This document shows, piece after piece, positions 8,695 through 17,830 of a DNA stretch of 64,000 nt. The DNA is from an uncultured Flavobacterium sp. (GTDB taxonomy: Bacteria > Bacteroidota > Bacteroidia > Flavobacteriales > Flavobacteriaceae), in NCBI RefSeq assembly GCF_963422545.1, contig NZ_OY730238.1:62001-126000 (forward strand). The letters run 5' to 3'. Under the pieces are notes generated by a model. The model was not told where the DNA came from and did no database searches. It saw only the letters and a program-made list of their open reading frames with translations. Both the position numbers and the translations under genes were made by a program. Positions within the stretch are counted from its first letter, which is position 1, and each line of letters begins with the position of its first letter.

Positions 8695-10746
8695 TCATTC
8701 GCTAATTAACCATTCTTTCTGAATTAAAGCATTATAATCATCACTATAATAACCATCCTCTTCTTTACCTCTCCACTCCTCAACTAAATTGATATGTTTT
8801 AAATCAATTCCTTTCCATGTACTTACTGGAGCATGTTCCAATATAATTATTTGAATTTCATTATTAGTTCTCTCCATAAATTTAGCACATACTTCAAATA
8901 TTTTTTTAGTATTTTCCAAATCTTCAGATTCTTTACTTTCTAATTTTTGTTTTTTTACAACTTTCTCTTCTAGAATATCCGGATAATAAACTTGACTTGG
9001 TTGGTCTAAAACTAAAAAAGAAGGAACATAATTTGTAGTGCTTGTTTCTTTAAGTTTATAAAAATATTCATGTAAACCTAAAAGAGTAGCTAAATGATAG
9101 CACATATAATTTGATCCACTTCCAATTTTATTCAAAAAAGTAATTGTTTTATTTTTCTCATCTTGAATTTTAATACCTAAATATTTTTCAGGATCAATTA
9201 AAACATTACAATACTGTTTATGTTCAATTGGCAATAGATCTATATACGTCTTTATAGATTTAGAAACCTTATTTAAAATATGATCTTTATCAAATTTTTG
9301 CTTCAAATCTGCTAGGTCTTTTCTTTTACCAATTAGATTCTTTTCAATTTCATCTAATTGATTAATTAGTTCATTATTTTCATTAGGGAGATTATTGAGA
9401 AAAGTGGATACCTTGCCAACAAATTCATAAATTTTTTGATAAGCAAATTGCTCTTCTTTAGTATCCTTAAGTAAAATATCAATATTATTATCAAATTGAT
9501 TAATAGTGGATTCCTGCATTTTTATAGCTTTTTTCAAAACACTTTTTTCTTTTTCAAATGAAAAATCTGTTGAAAAATCTATATCATTTAATTTAGAGTT
9601 TTCTTCTTTAACTATTTTTAATTTCTGCAGTTCAACAAGCACATTGTCTGATTTTGATTCACAAAAAGGACAAAATTCTATTCCTTTTCTATTTAGAAAC
9701 CAATCAATAGGTTTCAGTCTTTCAGAAATTTGAGAATAAACATTCTCAACATATTCTTTTTTTGTATTCTCAAACTTTAAAATTTTGCTTAGCTCCATTT
9801 TTTTTGTTTGAAGTTCTCTAAATAATAAAGTTCTCCCTACTTCTAACTCTTCTAATTTTTCGGAAAACCTAATACTGTTGCCTGTCTTAAATAAAATATT
9901 TTGCTTAACATCTAATAAGATTTTCTCTAATTCAAGTTTTATCAAATCTACCGTAGATGAAGTGATATTTATATCATTATTTGATAATCCTAATCTAACT
10001 GCTTCACTATAATATTCATATATATTGGATTGCCAATCCTGATATTTCTCTTTTAAATTTTCAACTTTGCCTGAAATTTTTGACCAATCTTTTTCTAAAT
10101 TTTTGATTTCCTCCTCAATCAACAACATATCATAAGATTTATATCCTAATACTAAAGGGAATAATTTTTTCAATCTATTTTGATGAAAAAAATCATCAGT
10201 ATTGAAAAAAATTGTGTTCCCGTTTGCAATAATACTTTGTGATTGAAATTGAAAAGCAGTTGTATCTCTAAATCCAACAGTAATTCCTTCATCTTTAGTA
10301 TCAATTAATTCTTCGATATTAAGAAATTTACCTAATGAATTTAATTTGTTTTTTATACTATCCGTATTCTCACTATATTCTTCTCTATTTAATAACCAAT
10401 CATTAGAATTAAACTGACTATACTCACCTTTTCTATCAATTTCTACATAGTACATTTTTTTTGAACTTTGGCTCGAATTACCAGGACTATCTCTTCCAAT
10501 AAAAATATCTTTACCATTTATAACTATTTTTAGAGCAAATACATCAACTAAATTCCTAATTTCACCAATAGGAATTGAACAATCTGAATTACCTAAACAA
10601 TAATCAATTATTTCAATTATTGAAGATTTACCTCTTTTACTAAAACCTGTAATTATATCTATTTTACTCCCATTAAATTTTACTATTCTGGGAGTTAAAT
10701 CTTTATTTACAGGGTAAAGTATTATATTTTTAATTATTAATTTCAT
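8695..10746 (-). CDS. Rad50/SMC-like ABC ATPase, DUF3732 type (ABC-three-component system)
   Basis: A 683-aa ATPase. The Walker A-like loop GFSKRGKSSIIEIIDYCLG (about residues 34-52) has the altered GxSxRGKS form seen in DUF3732 proteins. A long coiled-coil middle carries a CPFC zinc-hook-like motif at about 363-366. The C-terminal part has the signature-like KIGSGSNYMCYHLATLLGLH and the Walker B-like FLVLDQPSQVY. It is the last gene of a three-gene operon, 5 bases after the middle gene. In ABC-three-component systems this ATPase is thought to sense nucleic acid or invasion and license the effector. Family assignment is good; the trigger is unknown. Confidence 0.85.
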   Translation of the reverse strand: MKLIIKNIILYPVNKDLTPRIVKFNGSKIDIITGFSKRGKSSIIEIIDYCLGNSDCSIPIGEIRNLVDVFALKIVINGKDIFIGRDSPGNSSQSSKKMYYVEIDRKGEYSQFNSNDWLLNREEYSENTDSIKNKLNSLGKFLNIEELIDTKDEGITVGFRDTTAFQFQSQSIIANGNTIFFNTDDFFHQNRLKKLFPLVLGYKSYDMLLIEEEIKNLEKDWSKISGKVENLKEKYQDWQSNIYEYYSEAVRLGLSNNDINITSSTVDLIKLELEKILLDVKQNILFKTGNSIRFSEKLEELEVGRTLLFRELQTKKMELSKILKFENTKKEYVENVYSQISERLKPIDWFLNRKGIEFCPFCESKSDNVLVELQKLKIVKEENSKLNDIDFSTDFSFEKEKSVLKKAIKMQESTINQFDNNIDILLKDTKEEQFAYQKIYEFVGKVSTFLNNLPNENNELINQLDEIEKNLIGKRKDLADLKQKFDKDHILNKVSKSIKTYIDLLPIEHKQYCNVLIDPEKYLGIKIQDEKNKTITFLNKIGSGSNYMCYHLATLLGLHEYFYKLKETSTTNYVPSFLVLDQPSQVYYPDILEEKVVKKQKLESKESEDLENTKKIFEVCAKFMERTNNEIQIIILEHAPVSTWKGIDLKHINLVEEWRGKEEDGYYSDDYNALIQKEWLISE

Positions 10747-10751
10747 TTTAA

Positions 10752-11249
10752 TTAAAATCTTATATTAAGTTCAATCTGTATTTTTTTTTCATCCCTTTTA
10801 GCAAAAATATTCCCCAGTCGTTTAGAAATTGATTGTATATCTTTAATAGTTTCATTACTAAATTTCATTATGCTAGTCATCTCTTTATTACAATCATCAG
10901 TTAATTCAATTGTATAGCTTTCCTTATTTAATTTAAATATTAGTTTAGTAAATCCCATATTTAAACTATCAAGTGTTTGTTTTGACATTTTTTCAGCTTT
11001 ATTTTGAAGACCTAGCGTTAGTTCTTTATTTTCTTCAATAGAAGTATCTAATTTATATTTAATTGACTTAAGTGATTTATAATCATAAACAATAGGCAAT
11101 ACAAAAAAAAGATAATCGATTTTTGGATAATTATTTCTATCTTCTTTATGCTTGGCCACATTATTATAACCTAATATAAAACTATGAATGGCAATTACTC
11201 CCAATGTTGAATTTTGCAAAATGTCAAATAAATTTAAATCTCTATCCAT
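10752..11249 (-). CDS. Middle component of an ABC-three-component system
   Basis: A 165-aa protein starting at MDRDLNLFDILQNSTLG. The ATG at 11249 overlaps the stop of the effector gene by 8 bases, which favours this start over an upstream one in the same frame. The N-terminus (FDILQNSTLGVIAIHSFILGY, then a YLFFVLPIVYDY stretch) looks like the small helical 'middle component' that links effector and ATPase in ABC-3C systems. Assignment rests on size, position and that pattern. Confidence 0.7.
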   Translation of the reverse strand: MDRDLNLFDILQNSTLGVIAIHSFILGYNNVAKHKEDRNNYPKIDYLFFVLPIVYDYKSLKSIKYKLDTSIEENKELTLGLQNKAEKMSKQTLDSLNMGFTKLIFKLNKESYTIELTDDCNKEMTSIMKFSNETIKDIQSISKRLGNIFAKRDEKKIQIELNIRF

Positions 11250-12477
11250 TATTTTTATATTTAATTTCCCATTGAGGATGCCAACCAATTTTAGGAACAT
11301 TTGATAATTTTAAAAAAGTACCATTTTGTATATATCTATTGGTATCATTAAAAGTGTAAGAATCTTGAAAATCAACCTTAATTTGTTGCATTATTTCATC
11401 ATAAATATTACACGATATTTCAATAATTTCATCTTCAGAATATTTATTAAAAGCTTTTCTTATATGCTTTTTCTTAACATCATTCCATTTTTCAAAACAT
11501 TTTTCTTGAAATTCTTGAAAATCTGATTTTGTCATAATTGTACCGCTTTTATTTGTAATTATATAAGCAATCTCAATATCTGACATTATATAATCTAAGA
11601 TAGCATCTCTAATTATTTCATCATTAAATAATCTGTCTATGTCTTCAATTTGTTTAATAAATAATTCATTTCTTTTTACACGATTAACATCGATAATTTC
11701 TTCCTTATTCAATTGCCTTTTTGTCCTAAAAATTCCCTCTATCAATGTGTGGTTACTTATAATAAAAGCGTATTTTTTATCAAACTGTGATTTAGAAAAA
11801 ACAGCTTCCTCATTCTGCTTCCAATTTTCAAAACTAGTTTCAGTTATCCAACCACAAAATTTTTGGTATATGTCATTTTTTTTATCATCTGATTCTAACG
11901 AATTTAAAAAAGTTCTATTTAAAAACTCTTCTTTTGCATCCACTTTCTCATTAAATCTAAATTTTTGAACAATAACTTTAAATTCGGATTTATGAGATAT
12001 TACTTTTTCTAATCTTGAAATAGTCTGTTTTATAATCTTACCTTTTGCAGGATCTAATTTAATTTTCTCGTCGTAAGCAATTTGCTGACTTGATCTTAAA
12101 TCAATAATTTTCTGAAATAAATCATCAAAACTTAATTTATTGAAATCTCTAATAATTGAATTATTTGGTGTTTTTTGATTCGTAACAGCTATAAACTCAT
12201 TTGTATCATCTAAAATTTTTGCTTTAACTTTATCGATCCAATTATTAATTGTCTTCCATAAATCAACCGAAGTTGTTCCAAAATTTGAACCTGATAAACA
12301 AATACTGTGTTTAGCTTGAATTGTACATAGATATGTACCTTTATCATCTTCTTTACCTACATCATCAACTTTTTCTATTGAAATTGATTCATTAGCATTT
12401 AATTGGGATAACTCCAATAATGCAATTTCAAATTGAAAAATAAAGCCTGCTACCGAACCTTTAGCTAAATCAGACAT
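11242..12477 (-). CDS. Effector of an ABC-three-component system, nuclease-like N-terminus
   Basis: A 411-aa first gene of the operon. Residues 1-95 look like a PD-(D/E)xK nuclease of the Cap4/DUF4297 kind: GSVAGFIFQFEIALLELSQL, then E36 in SIEKVDDVG, then QAKH at about 54-57, which fits the D/E ... QxK catalytic layout. The rest is an unassigned helical C-terminal region that would bind the partners. Such effectors are inferred to cut DNA when the ATPase is triggered by phage or plasmid. The nuclease call is a pattern match by eye. Confidence 0.7.
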   Translation of the reverse strand: MSDLAKGSVAGFIFQFEIALLELSQLNANESISIEKVDDVGKEDDKGTYLCTIQAKHSICLSGSNFGTTSVDLWKTINNWIDKVKAKILDDTNEFIAVTNQKTPNNSIIRDFNKLSFDDLFQKIIDLRSSQQIAYDEKIKLDPAKGKIIKQTISRLEKVISHKSEFKVIVQKFRFNEKVDAKEEFLNRTFLNSLESDDKKNDIYQKFCGWITETSFENWKQNEEAVFSKSQFDKKYAFIISNHTLIEGIFRTKRQLNKEEIIDVNRVKRNELFIKQIEDIDRLFNDEIIRDAILDYIMSDIEIAYIITNKSGTIMTKSDFQEFQEKCFEKWNDVKKKHIRKAFNKYSEDEIIEISCNIYDEIMQQIKVDFQDSYTFNDTNRYIQNGTFLKLSNVPKIGWHPQWEIKYKNNG

Positions 12478-12828
12478 AACTTTTTTTTTATAAAACTAAC
12501 ACTTTTATCTTACAAATAATCTAAAAACAATCCAACTTAATTCATTCTTCTTTCCATTTCCAACTCATTAACGCTTAGAAGATTAAATTTCATTTAAACT
12601 TACTTTTTTATTAAAAAATTACTTTCATCAAAGATGCATTAGTTTTTGCTAACAACTTTACGGATTTCCGTAAGCCTTAAAAGATTCCTTGCCTTCAAAT
12701 ATAAATAAACAAAAAGCCTCTAAACCCAGTAAAACTACCTGATTTAAAGGCTACGATAAAGTCATTCACAGACTTAGTATATTCTTCTATTTTTAACTAA
12801 AAAAAATCTATTAAAAGCAGTTCGATTT
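12478..12828. other. Intergenic region, no gene seen
   Basis: Contains a 16-bp inverted repeat TTACGGATTTCCGTAA at 12658-12673 and a minus-strand terminator at 12717-12754. It should also hold the promoter of the ABC operon near 12500-12520 (an imperfect TTATTTG box on the minus strand). Nothing else is evident. Confidence 0.5.
12717..12754 (-). terminator. Terminator of the 270-aa membrane protein gene
   Basis: Ten-bp imperfect arms (AGCCTTTAAA and TTTAGAGGCT on the minus strand) followed by TTTTTGTTT. Confidence 0.65.
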
Positions 12829-13641
12829 TCAAACTAAAAAATCTGAAATCAGTCTTTGTTTGAATCGATCGATAGGTTTCAAATCGACATTGGTGTCTCC
12901 GTTAAGAATATCAAAAGGATCGTCTAAGCCGCTAATTAATAAATACAAATAGCAAAACAAAAACGTAATGGCAGAAGTTACCAAATAATCTGCTGAGGGA
13001 CTTTTGAATTTAGTAATGAGTAAAAGCGACATCACAATAAACAAAATACTTTGAAGCAAGGTATAAGCCGGTTTAATGAAATTGTTTCTAGAAATCGAAT
13101 AGGCACGGGTAAGCTGTTTTCGCATTGCATTCGTATTTTCCTGTATGCCTTTTATGGCTTCTTTATCGACACCTCTTTCTGCAAAATAATAGGCAATCTC
13201 ATTTGATTTTCGAATTAAGGGAAAGATAACGGTAGAATCTTTTCCACTCGAATATATCCATGCAATAATGCCATCGGTAATGGCGATCATTTCCTTGCGT
13301 AAAAAAGTGCTGTTCAATTCTTCCTTGCACAAATCAGAAGCTCCTGTTCTTGGCGCCCTGAAAGCCAGATAAATCCAATCTTTTATTGCTTCGAGATTAG
13401 AGGCGACTTCGCCCGGGATTTTTTCACTTTCTTTAAAATCGGTCATGGTTGCAGCCAATAATAATCCGAAAACAAAAAATGCTCCTGTAAAAATAATCGT
13501 AATATCAGATAGTTCTATCAAATCGTGAAAATCCTGTCCGTAAAGAGAAAGTTTTTTAAATACAAAATTTTTAATTATTAATATGGCTAATGCGGCAATA
13601 AATGACTTTATGATTATGGTTCTGTGCAGTACAAATTTCAT
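12829..13641 (-). CDS. Membrane protein, possibly bestrophin/DUF4239-like
   Basis: A 270-aa protein from ATG 13641; an upstream TTG in frame would add six residues but looks less likely. Hydrophobic segments lie at about residues 8-25 and 42-62, and two more at about 190-235. The middle is soluble. The last membrane segment ends in LISGLDDPFDI, reminiscent of the C-terminal motif of bestrophin-like/DUF4239 anion-channel proteins. The family link is tentative. It is monocistronic, with its own terminator. Confidence 0.65.
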   Translation of the reverse strand: MKFVLHRTIIIKSFIAALAILIIKNFVFKKLSLYGQDFHDLIELSDITIIFTGAFFVFGLLLAATMTDFKESEKIPGEVASNLEAIKDWIYLAFRAPRTGASDLCKEELNSTFLRKEMIAITDGIIAWIYSSGKDSTVIFPLIRKSNEIAYYFAERGVDKEAIKGIQENTNAMRKQLTRAYSISRNNFIKPAYTLLQSILFIVMSLLLITKFKSPSADYLVTSAITFLFCYLYLLISGLDDPFDILNGDTNVDLKPIDRFKQRLISDFLV

Positions 13642-13713
13642 TATGTTTTTTTCGGGCAAATTAAATAAATATAATCAAAATAACTCCTCCAAATTGGGTT
13701 TTAAATATATAAC

Positions 13714-13741
13714 AAAAGCGCCTTGATATCAAAGCGCTTTT
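13714..13741 (-). terminator. Terminator of the tyrosinase operon
   Basis: Arms AAAAGCGC and GCGCTTTT around a 12-base loop, just after the tyrosinase stop. Confidence 0.75.
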
Positions 13742-13765
13742 GTGTTTTTGAGTTTATACTTTAGC

Positions 13766-15244
13766 TTAATTTATCTTTGATACACTAATTTTTTCAAGTG
13801 TTACTTTAACATCTCCAATTCCGCTCTTTTTTATAATAATTTCAAAATTCTTATCTGTATCCACCAAATCATCCGAAATGTAATAAGAGAAATTAAGTTT
13901 TATTCCGGTTTCTGCTGCTGTTGCATGATTTCCTTCCATTCCGTGATCATGAGCAACTCCAAAGAAAGTCATTGTTCCCACATATTGATCTGCTTTTCCC
14001 GGATAACGAAGATAAACGGTGTAAAAATCTTTTGGCTCTTTGTAAACGACTACATCTAAATTTAATATTATTTTTGAGTTGGCTTCGCTTTTAAAAACTT
14101 TATTGGTACTTTTTGAAAATGTACTGGTTACTTTGTGAGTAAAACCAGTGTTTTCGATTGTTTTTCCAATTTTTTGTTCCCAAATAATTTTCTCTTTTGA
14201 ATCCTGAAATGAAACTTTCTTTTTTGAAATTGATTCATTAGAAACCAAAACCGGAGTTTTAGATCCATAAAGCAAATTGTCATATTTATAATCTAAATTA
14301 AAAACTATCTTGTATACTTCCTCCATTGTATAGGTAATATGCTGTCCGTTTGGAGCAATAAATTCATATGTCCACGGATTTGCTTTTAACTGTTCTAATG
14401 TAGGACGCTGCCCATAAGCCGAAACATCCCAAGATTCCCAAATACGGTCAATCATGCTGTGATGCAACCAAAAAACGGGATCAAAACCTGCCGAAGGAAC
14501 ATTTGCCATTAAACCTGAAAAATCTTTTAGTTGATAAATTTCATTATAATAGCTTTCCTTTGGATCAGCAAAAGCTCCTCCAATAAGATCGTGCATAAAA
14601 CCATGAGGTGCACCTTCCAGGTTTTTGCTAAATCCCGCCAATCCTGTAAAGGAAGGATTTGTTCTTAATTCTTCAAGTGCTAACTGAATTTGTGTAAGGT
14701 AGTTATCAGGAATTGGTTTTCCGTTGTTTAGAACACTATATCTGGCTGGCGCATACAAAGAACCGGATTTGTCTCTTGTTTCCTTTGGCAAAATATTATC
14801 AACAACTTCTTTGCTTCCGTAGTTCCAATATGGTATAGCAAAATCTTGTTTTCCGGATAAATCCCTAACGATTTTTTCTAAATACCAAATGTACATTCTG
14901 TGCCATAAAAGAAAATTTAAGTTTGCGCTTTCTGAGTCTCTTTTATGCGTACAATCGCCCCATGCCCATAATTTATCTTTACTTGTTTGATATTGTGCAC
15001 AAAGCTCATTTTTTCCGGCAATTGAATCCGGAATATTATGTATTGCACCTTGATAATACCAACCAAGGCCATTCTCGCAGCCCATTTCGCGCATTTTTTT
15101 AAAGGCTGTATTCATTGCCAAAAGATCTGCTTGTCCTTCGGCTGTATTAACATTGTGTCGAACATATTTTACATTATCTGCACTCTGACCATAGCCAGAA
15201 AGTGTAATCAAAATAATAAATAGTAATATGGTAATTTTTTTCAT
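13766..15244 (-). CDS. Tyrosinase / polyphenol oxidase family protein, exported
   Basis: A 492-aa type-3 copper enzyme with an N-terminal signal peptide (cleavage near GYGQS). Candidate CuA ligands are H68 (AIHNIPD), H99 (CTHK, with Cys97 nearby) and H114 in LLWHRMY. CuB ligands are H213 and H217 in APHGFMHDLIGG and H250/H251 in FDPVFWLHHSMIDRIW. A C-terminal beta domain (about 330-492) resembles the shielding domain of polyphenol oxidases. It would oxidise phenols to quinones outside the cytoplasm. It is the last gene of a three-gene operon. The family is certain; the substrate is unknown. Confidence 0.92.
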   Translation of the reverse strand: MKKITILLFIILITLSGYGQSADNVKYVRHNVNTAEGQADLLAMNTAFKKMREMGCENGLGWYYQGAIHNIPDSIAGKNELCAQYQTSKDKLWAWGDCTHKRDSESANLNFLLWHRMYIWYLEKIVRDLSGKQDFAIPYWNYGSKEVVDNILPKETRDKSGSLYAPARYSVLNNGKPIPDNYLTQIQLALEELRTNPSFTGLAGFSKNLEGAPHGFMHDLIGGAFADPKESYYNEIYQLKDFSGLMANVPSAGFDPVFWLHHSMIDRIWESWDVSAYGQRPTLEQLKANPWTYEFIAPNGQHITYTMEEVYKIVFNLDYKYDNLLYGSKTPVLVSNESISKKKVSFQDSKEKIIWEQKIGKTIENTGFTHKVTSTFSKSTNKVFKSEANSKIILNLDVVVYKEPKDFYTVYLRYPGKADQYVGTMTFFGVAHDHGMEGNHATAAETGIKLNFSYYISDDLVDTDKNFEIIIKKSGIGDVKVTLEKISVSKIN

Positions 15245-15284
15245 TTTGCTTATTTTTAGGTTAATAATAGATTTGTTTTTGATA

Positions 15285-15713
15285 TTAAAGGACTTGAACT
15301 TCGAAGGTTAAAATTTCAGCATAATCGGGATTTGCTTTATCGTAGATTTTAAATTTAACAATCCCGTTTCCTGTTTTATTGGCAGGAATGACATGAATCG
15401 CAATAAATCCCTGCTGATCTGCATTTAACTTACTGAAAGCAGAACCTTTTGGAATTCCGATTTGGCAGGCTCCATGCTGACACATAGAACAATCCCATTC
15501 TTTTGGAAAAGTATTTGAAACCGTTTCCCAAACCAGATATATGGGTTTATTGGATACGTTTTCGACTTTAATTTTAGAAATGTCTAATCGTTTATTTTTT
15601 AACAGACTTTCTTTATTTGTTGCATTTCCTACTACAGAAAAAGTGGGTTTACTCTGTGCAGAAGAAATAGAAAAATAAAGCAGAATAATGAGGTAAAAGA
15701 GATTTTTTTTCAT
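15285..15713 (-). CDS. Small exported Cys-rich protein
   Basis: A 142-aa protein with a signal peptide ending near SSAQS. The mature part looks like a beta-sandwich: NVSNKPIYLVWE, then a CSMCQHGAC cluster (about residues 83-91). The Cys/His/Met-rich loop could bind copper or form disulfides. It sits between the tyrosinase and the cupredoxin-like gene with gaps of 40 and 18 bases, so a helper or copper-delivery role is possible. No family is recognised and that role is inference. Confidence 0.65.
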   Translation of the reverse strand: MKKNLFYLIILLYFSISSAQSKPTFSVVGNATNKESLLKNKRLDISKIKVENVSNKPIYLVWETVSNTFPKEWDCSMCQHGACQIGIPKGSAFSKLNADQQGFIAIHVIPANKTGNGIVKFKIYDKANPDYAEILTFEVQVL

Positions 15714-15731
15714 GGGGTGTTTGTTTAGATT

Positions 15732-16673
15732 TTAATAAAAAACCGGAATATCGGCCTGATGATATATTTTTTTTGTAAGAGGATTTATAAACTGATATCT
15801 AATCTTTGCTTTTTCGGCAGTATCTTCTAAAAAAGCATACAATTCCAGACATTCTCCAGGATCAATCTCAATATTATAGCCTGTCGATAATGCCTTGATA
15901 TGATTACCATTTCCTGATATAAATTGAAGTTTTGTACCCAATGGAAATATAATTTCATGAATACACAATCCCGCATTAACTAAACGAAGCAATACAGCAT
16001 TTTTTTTATGTTGCAGGGATTGCAAACCTTTGTTTCTTAGGATTGTTTCACCATTTATCAGAAAATAATTCGGTTTATAATCCGGAAGAAGTATCGGTTT
16101 ATTTGAATCGTCGTATTCAGTGCCCATAATAGCATCTGTGTGCCATTTGGTATCTATTTCGTTACTGCACCAAAGTCTTTCAGTTGAAGGTTTATCAGCT
16201 AAAGAATCTTTTTCTTTTGGTCGGATGATGATTACACCAAACATACCAGCCTGAAGATTGAAAGGATAATTTTCCGGACTATAATAGAGATAGGTTCCTG
16301 ATTTTTTGGCCTGAAAAGAATAAAAACCATGTTCCATGTGGTGAACTGGTTCTTTTTTATTCATTATTTTCTTTTGTTTATTCTGTTGTGTGAATTCAAT
16401 TTCCTTACAATATAAAGAGACTGGATTTCCCTGAGAAATGTTCCAGAAATCGATATTCACACTATCTCCTTCTTTTACATCAATATCATATCCCGGTAAA
16501 GTAACCTGTCCTGAAAGCGAATTGGCAAAACCAAAAGTCCTTATCACTAAATCATTCTTAATAAACAACTTACCGGTTGTTCTACCAATAATTAATCTTT
16601 CATTTTGAGAAAATGAAAATGTGGTAATTAGTAAAAAAGAAAATAGCAATAAGGTTTTATTCTGTTCTTTCAT
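15732..16673 (-). CDS. Multicopper-oxidase-like cupredoxin protein lacking copper ligands
   Basis: A 313-aa exported protein (signal peptide to about FSFSQ). It follows the N-terminal fold of multicopper oxidases: GDSVNIDFWN, then KSGTYLYYSPENYPFNLQAGMFGVIIIRP. At the first copper motif (usually HWHG) it reads NPVSLYCKE, and at the second (usually HSH) it reads YYSP. The type-2/type-3 copper histidines are therefore missing. The short length allows only about two cupredoxin domains. It is probably not a laccase; it may be structural or a partner of the downstream tyrosinase. It is the first gene of the operon. Confidence 0.75.
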   Translation of the reverse strand: MKEQNKTLLLFSFLLITTFSFSQNERLIIGRTTGKLFIKNDLVIRTFGFANSLSGQVTLPGYDIDVKEGDSVNIDFWNISQGNPVSLYCKEIEFTQQNKQKKIMNKKEPVHHMEHGFYSFQAKKSGTYLYYSPENYPFNLQAGMFGVIIIRPKEKDSLADKPSTERLWCSNEIDTKWHTDAIMGTEYDDSNKPILLPDYKPNYFLINGETILRNKGLQSLQHKKNAVLLRLVNAGLCIHEIIFPLGTKLQFISGNGNHIKALSTGYNIEIDPGECLELYAFLEDTAEKAKIRYQFINPLTKKIYHQADIPVFY

Positions 16674-16720
16674 TTCTAAACTCCAATTAATATTAACATC
16701 CGTTATTTGATATTAAAATT

Positions 16721-16728
16721 CAAAATTA
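16721..16728 (-). promoter_or_regulatory. TAnnTTTG promoter element for the tyrosinase operon
   Basis: TAATTTTG on the minus strand, about 48 bases upstream of the first ATG of the operon. Confidence 0.5.
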
Positions 16729-16868
16729 GAGCTATTTAAAACGAAAAAACAGCGTATAAATACCTGTTTTTGTAGTAAAAATCCCAAAATAAATAACTTA
16801 ATCTAAACTACATTTAAGATAGATTATATAGAAGAATTAGTCTCTTTGGGTTAAAGTTTGTTAAGTTA

Positions 16869-17669
16869 TTAAATGCCAAAAAAGTTCTTGGCATTTCTCG
16901 TCGTTTCCTCAGCAACTACAATTCCCGAAACTCCTTTAAACTGCGCTACGGTCGCTGCAACAAAAGGCAGAAAAGCAGGTTCGCAACGGCGTTCGTGGTA
17001 TTTTTTCAGGAGACTATTCGGAGTATTTTTTGGGAGCATAAACGGCGCATCGGTTTCGATCATTATTCTATCAAGCGGAACGTACTGAATCACTTCTTTT
17101 AAATGATCAAAACGTTTACTGTCTGAAATTGCTCCGGTAAAACCAAGATAAAATCCGTTATCAAGATAGGTTTTGGCTTCTTGCAAACTTCCGGTAAAAC
17201 AATGTACAACGGCTTTTGGCAATTGAGGCAAATACTCTTTTGTAATACTCATAAACTTTGTAAAAGCAGCTCTTTCGTGCAAAAACAAAGGTTTCTGAAC
17301 TTCGATTGCTAATTCTAATTGTGCTTTGTAACACGTTTCCTGAATATTTCTGGGCGAAAAATCACGATCAAAATCGAGTCCGCATTCGCCAACTGAAACT
17401 ACGTGTTTCAGTTTTAATAAATTTCGCAGTTTCGAAATACTCTGCGCATCAAAACTCTTCGCATCATGCGGGTGAATTCCAGCTGTGGAATATAATATTC
17501 CCGGATATTCTTTTGCCAGTCGAGCTGATTCTTCACTGTTTCTTATGCTTGTTCCAGTTAGTATCATTTGCGATACATCGGCATCCAAAGCATTTTGTAC
17601 AACATCGTCTATGTCGTTTTGGAATTGTTTATTGGTTAAATTAATTCCGATATCTATGTATGTATTCAT
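16869..17669 (-). CDS. tatD: TatD-family metal-dependent hydrolase/DNase
   Basis: A 266-aa TIM-barrel hydrolase starting at MNTYIDIGINLTN (ATG 17669). A longer frame upstream is discarded because it reads through an intergenic repeat. Motifs are DIGINLTN, the metal-binding HPHD, GECGLDFDRD, FLHERAAF, HCFTG and ETDAPFM, all in family order. TatD proteins are 3'-5' DNA/RNA exonucleases acting on damaged ends. It lies on the same strand after the Pnkp gene, separated by about 160 bases of repeat-like sequence, so it may or may not belong to the RNA-repair group. Confidence 0.9.
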   Translation of the reverse strand: MNTYIDIGINLTNKQFQNDIDDVVQNALDADVSQMILTGTSIRNSEESARLAKEYPGILYSTAGIHPHDAKSFDAQSISKLRNLLKLKHVVSVGECGLDFDRDFSPRNIQETCYKAQLELAIEVQKPLFLHERAAFTKFMSITKEYLPQLPKAVVHCFTGSLQEAKTYLDNGFYLGFTGAISDSKRFDHLKEVIQYVPLDRIMIETDAPFMLPKNTPNSLLKKYHERRCEPAFLPFVAATVAQFKGVSGIVVAEETTRNAKNFFGI

Positions 17670-17830
17670 TGTTTTTAAGTTTCTAAGATTCTGAGAGGCT
17701 AAGGTTCTAAGTTTTTTTCCCGTTGAATCTTTATATTGTATTTTGTTATTTTTTTTTGCCACTAAGGCGTTAAGACGCAAAGTTTTTTTGCCTTAGTACC
17801 TCAGCAACTTAGAACCTCAGCACCTTCAAG

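Noticed and set aside
11326..11968. Plus-strand ORFs over the ABC-system effector gene
   Set aside because: Low-complexity shadows of the minus-strand gene, rich in F, I and L without motifs.
15732..16673. Active laccase
   Set aside because: Copper-ligand motifs are replaced, and the protein is too short for a three-domain enzyme.
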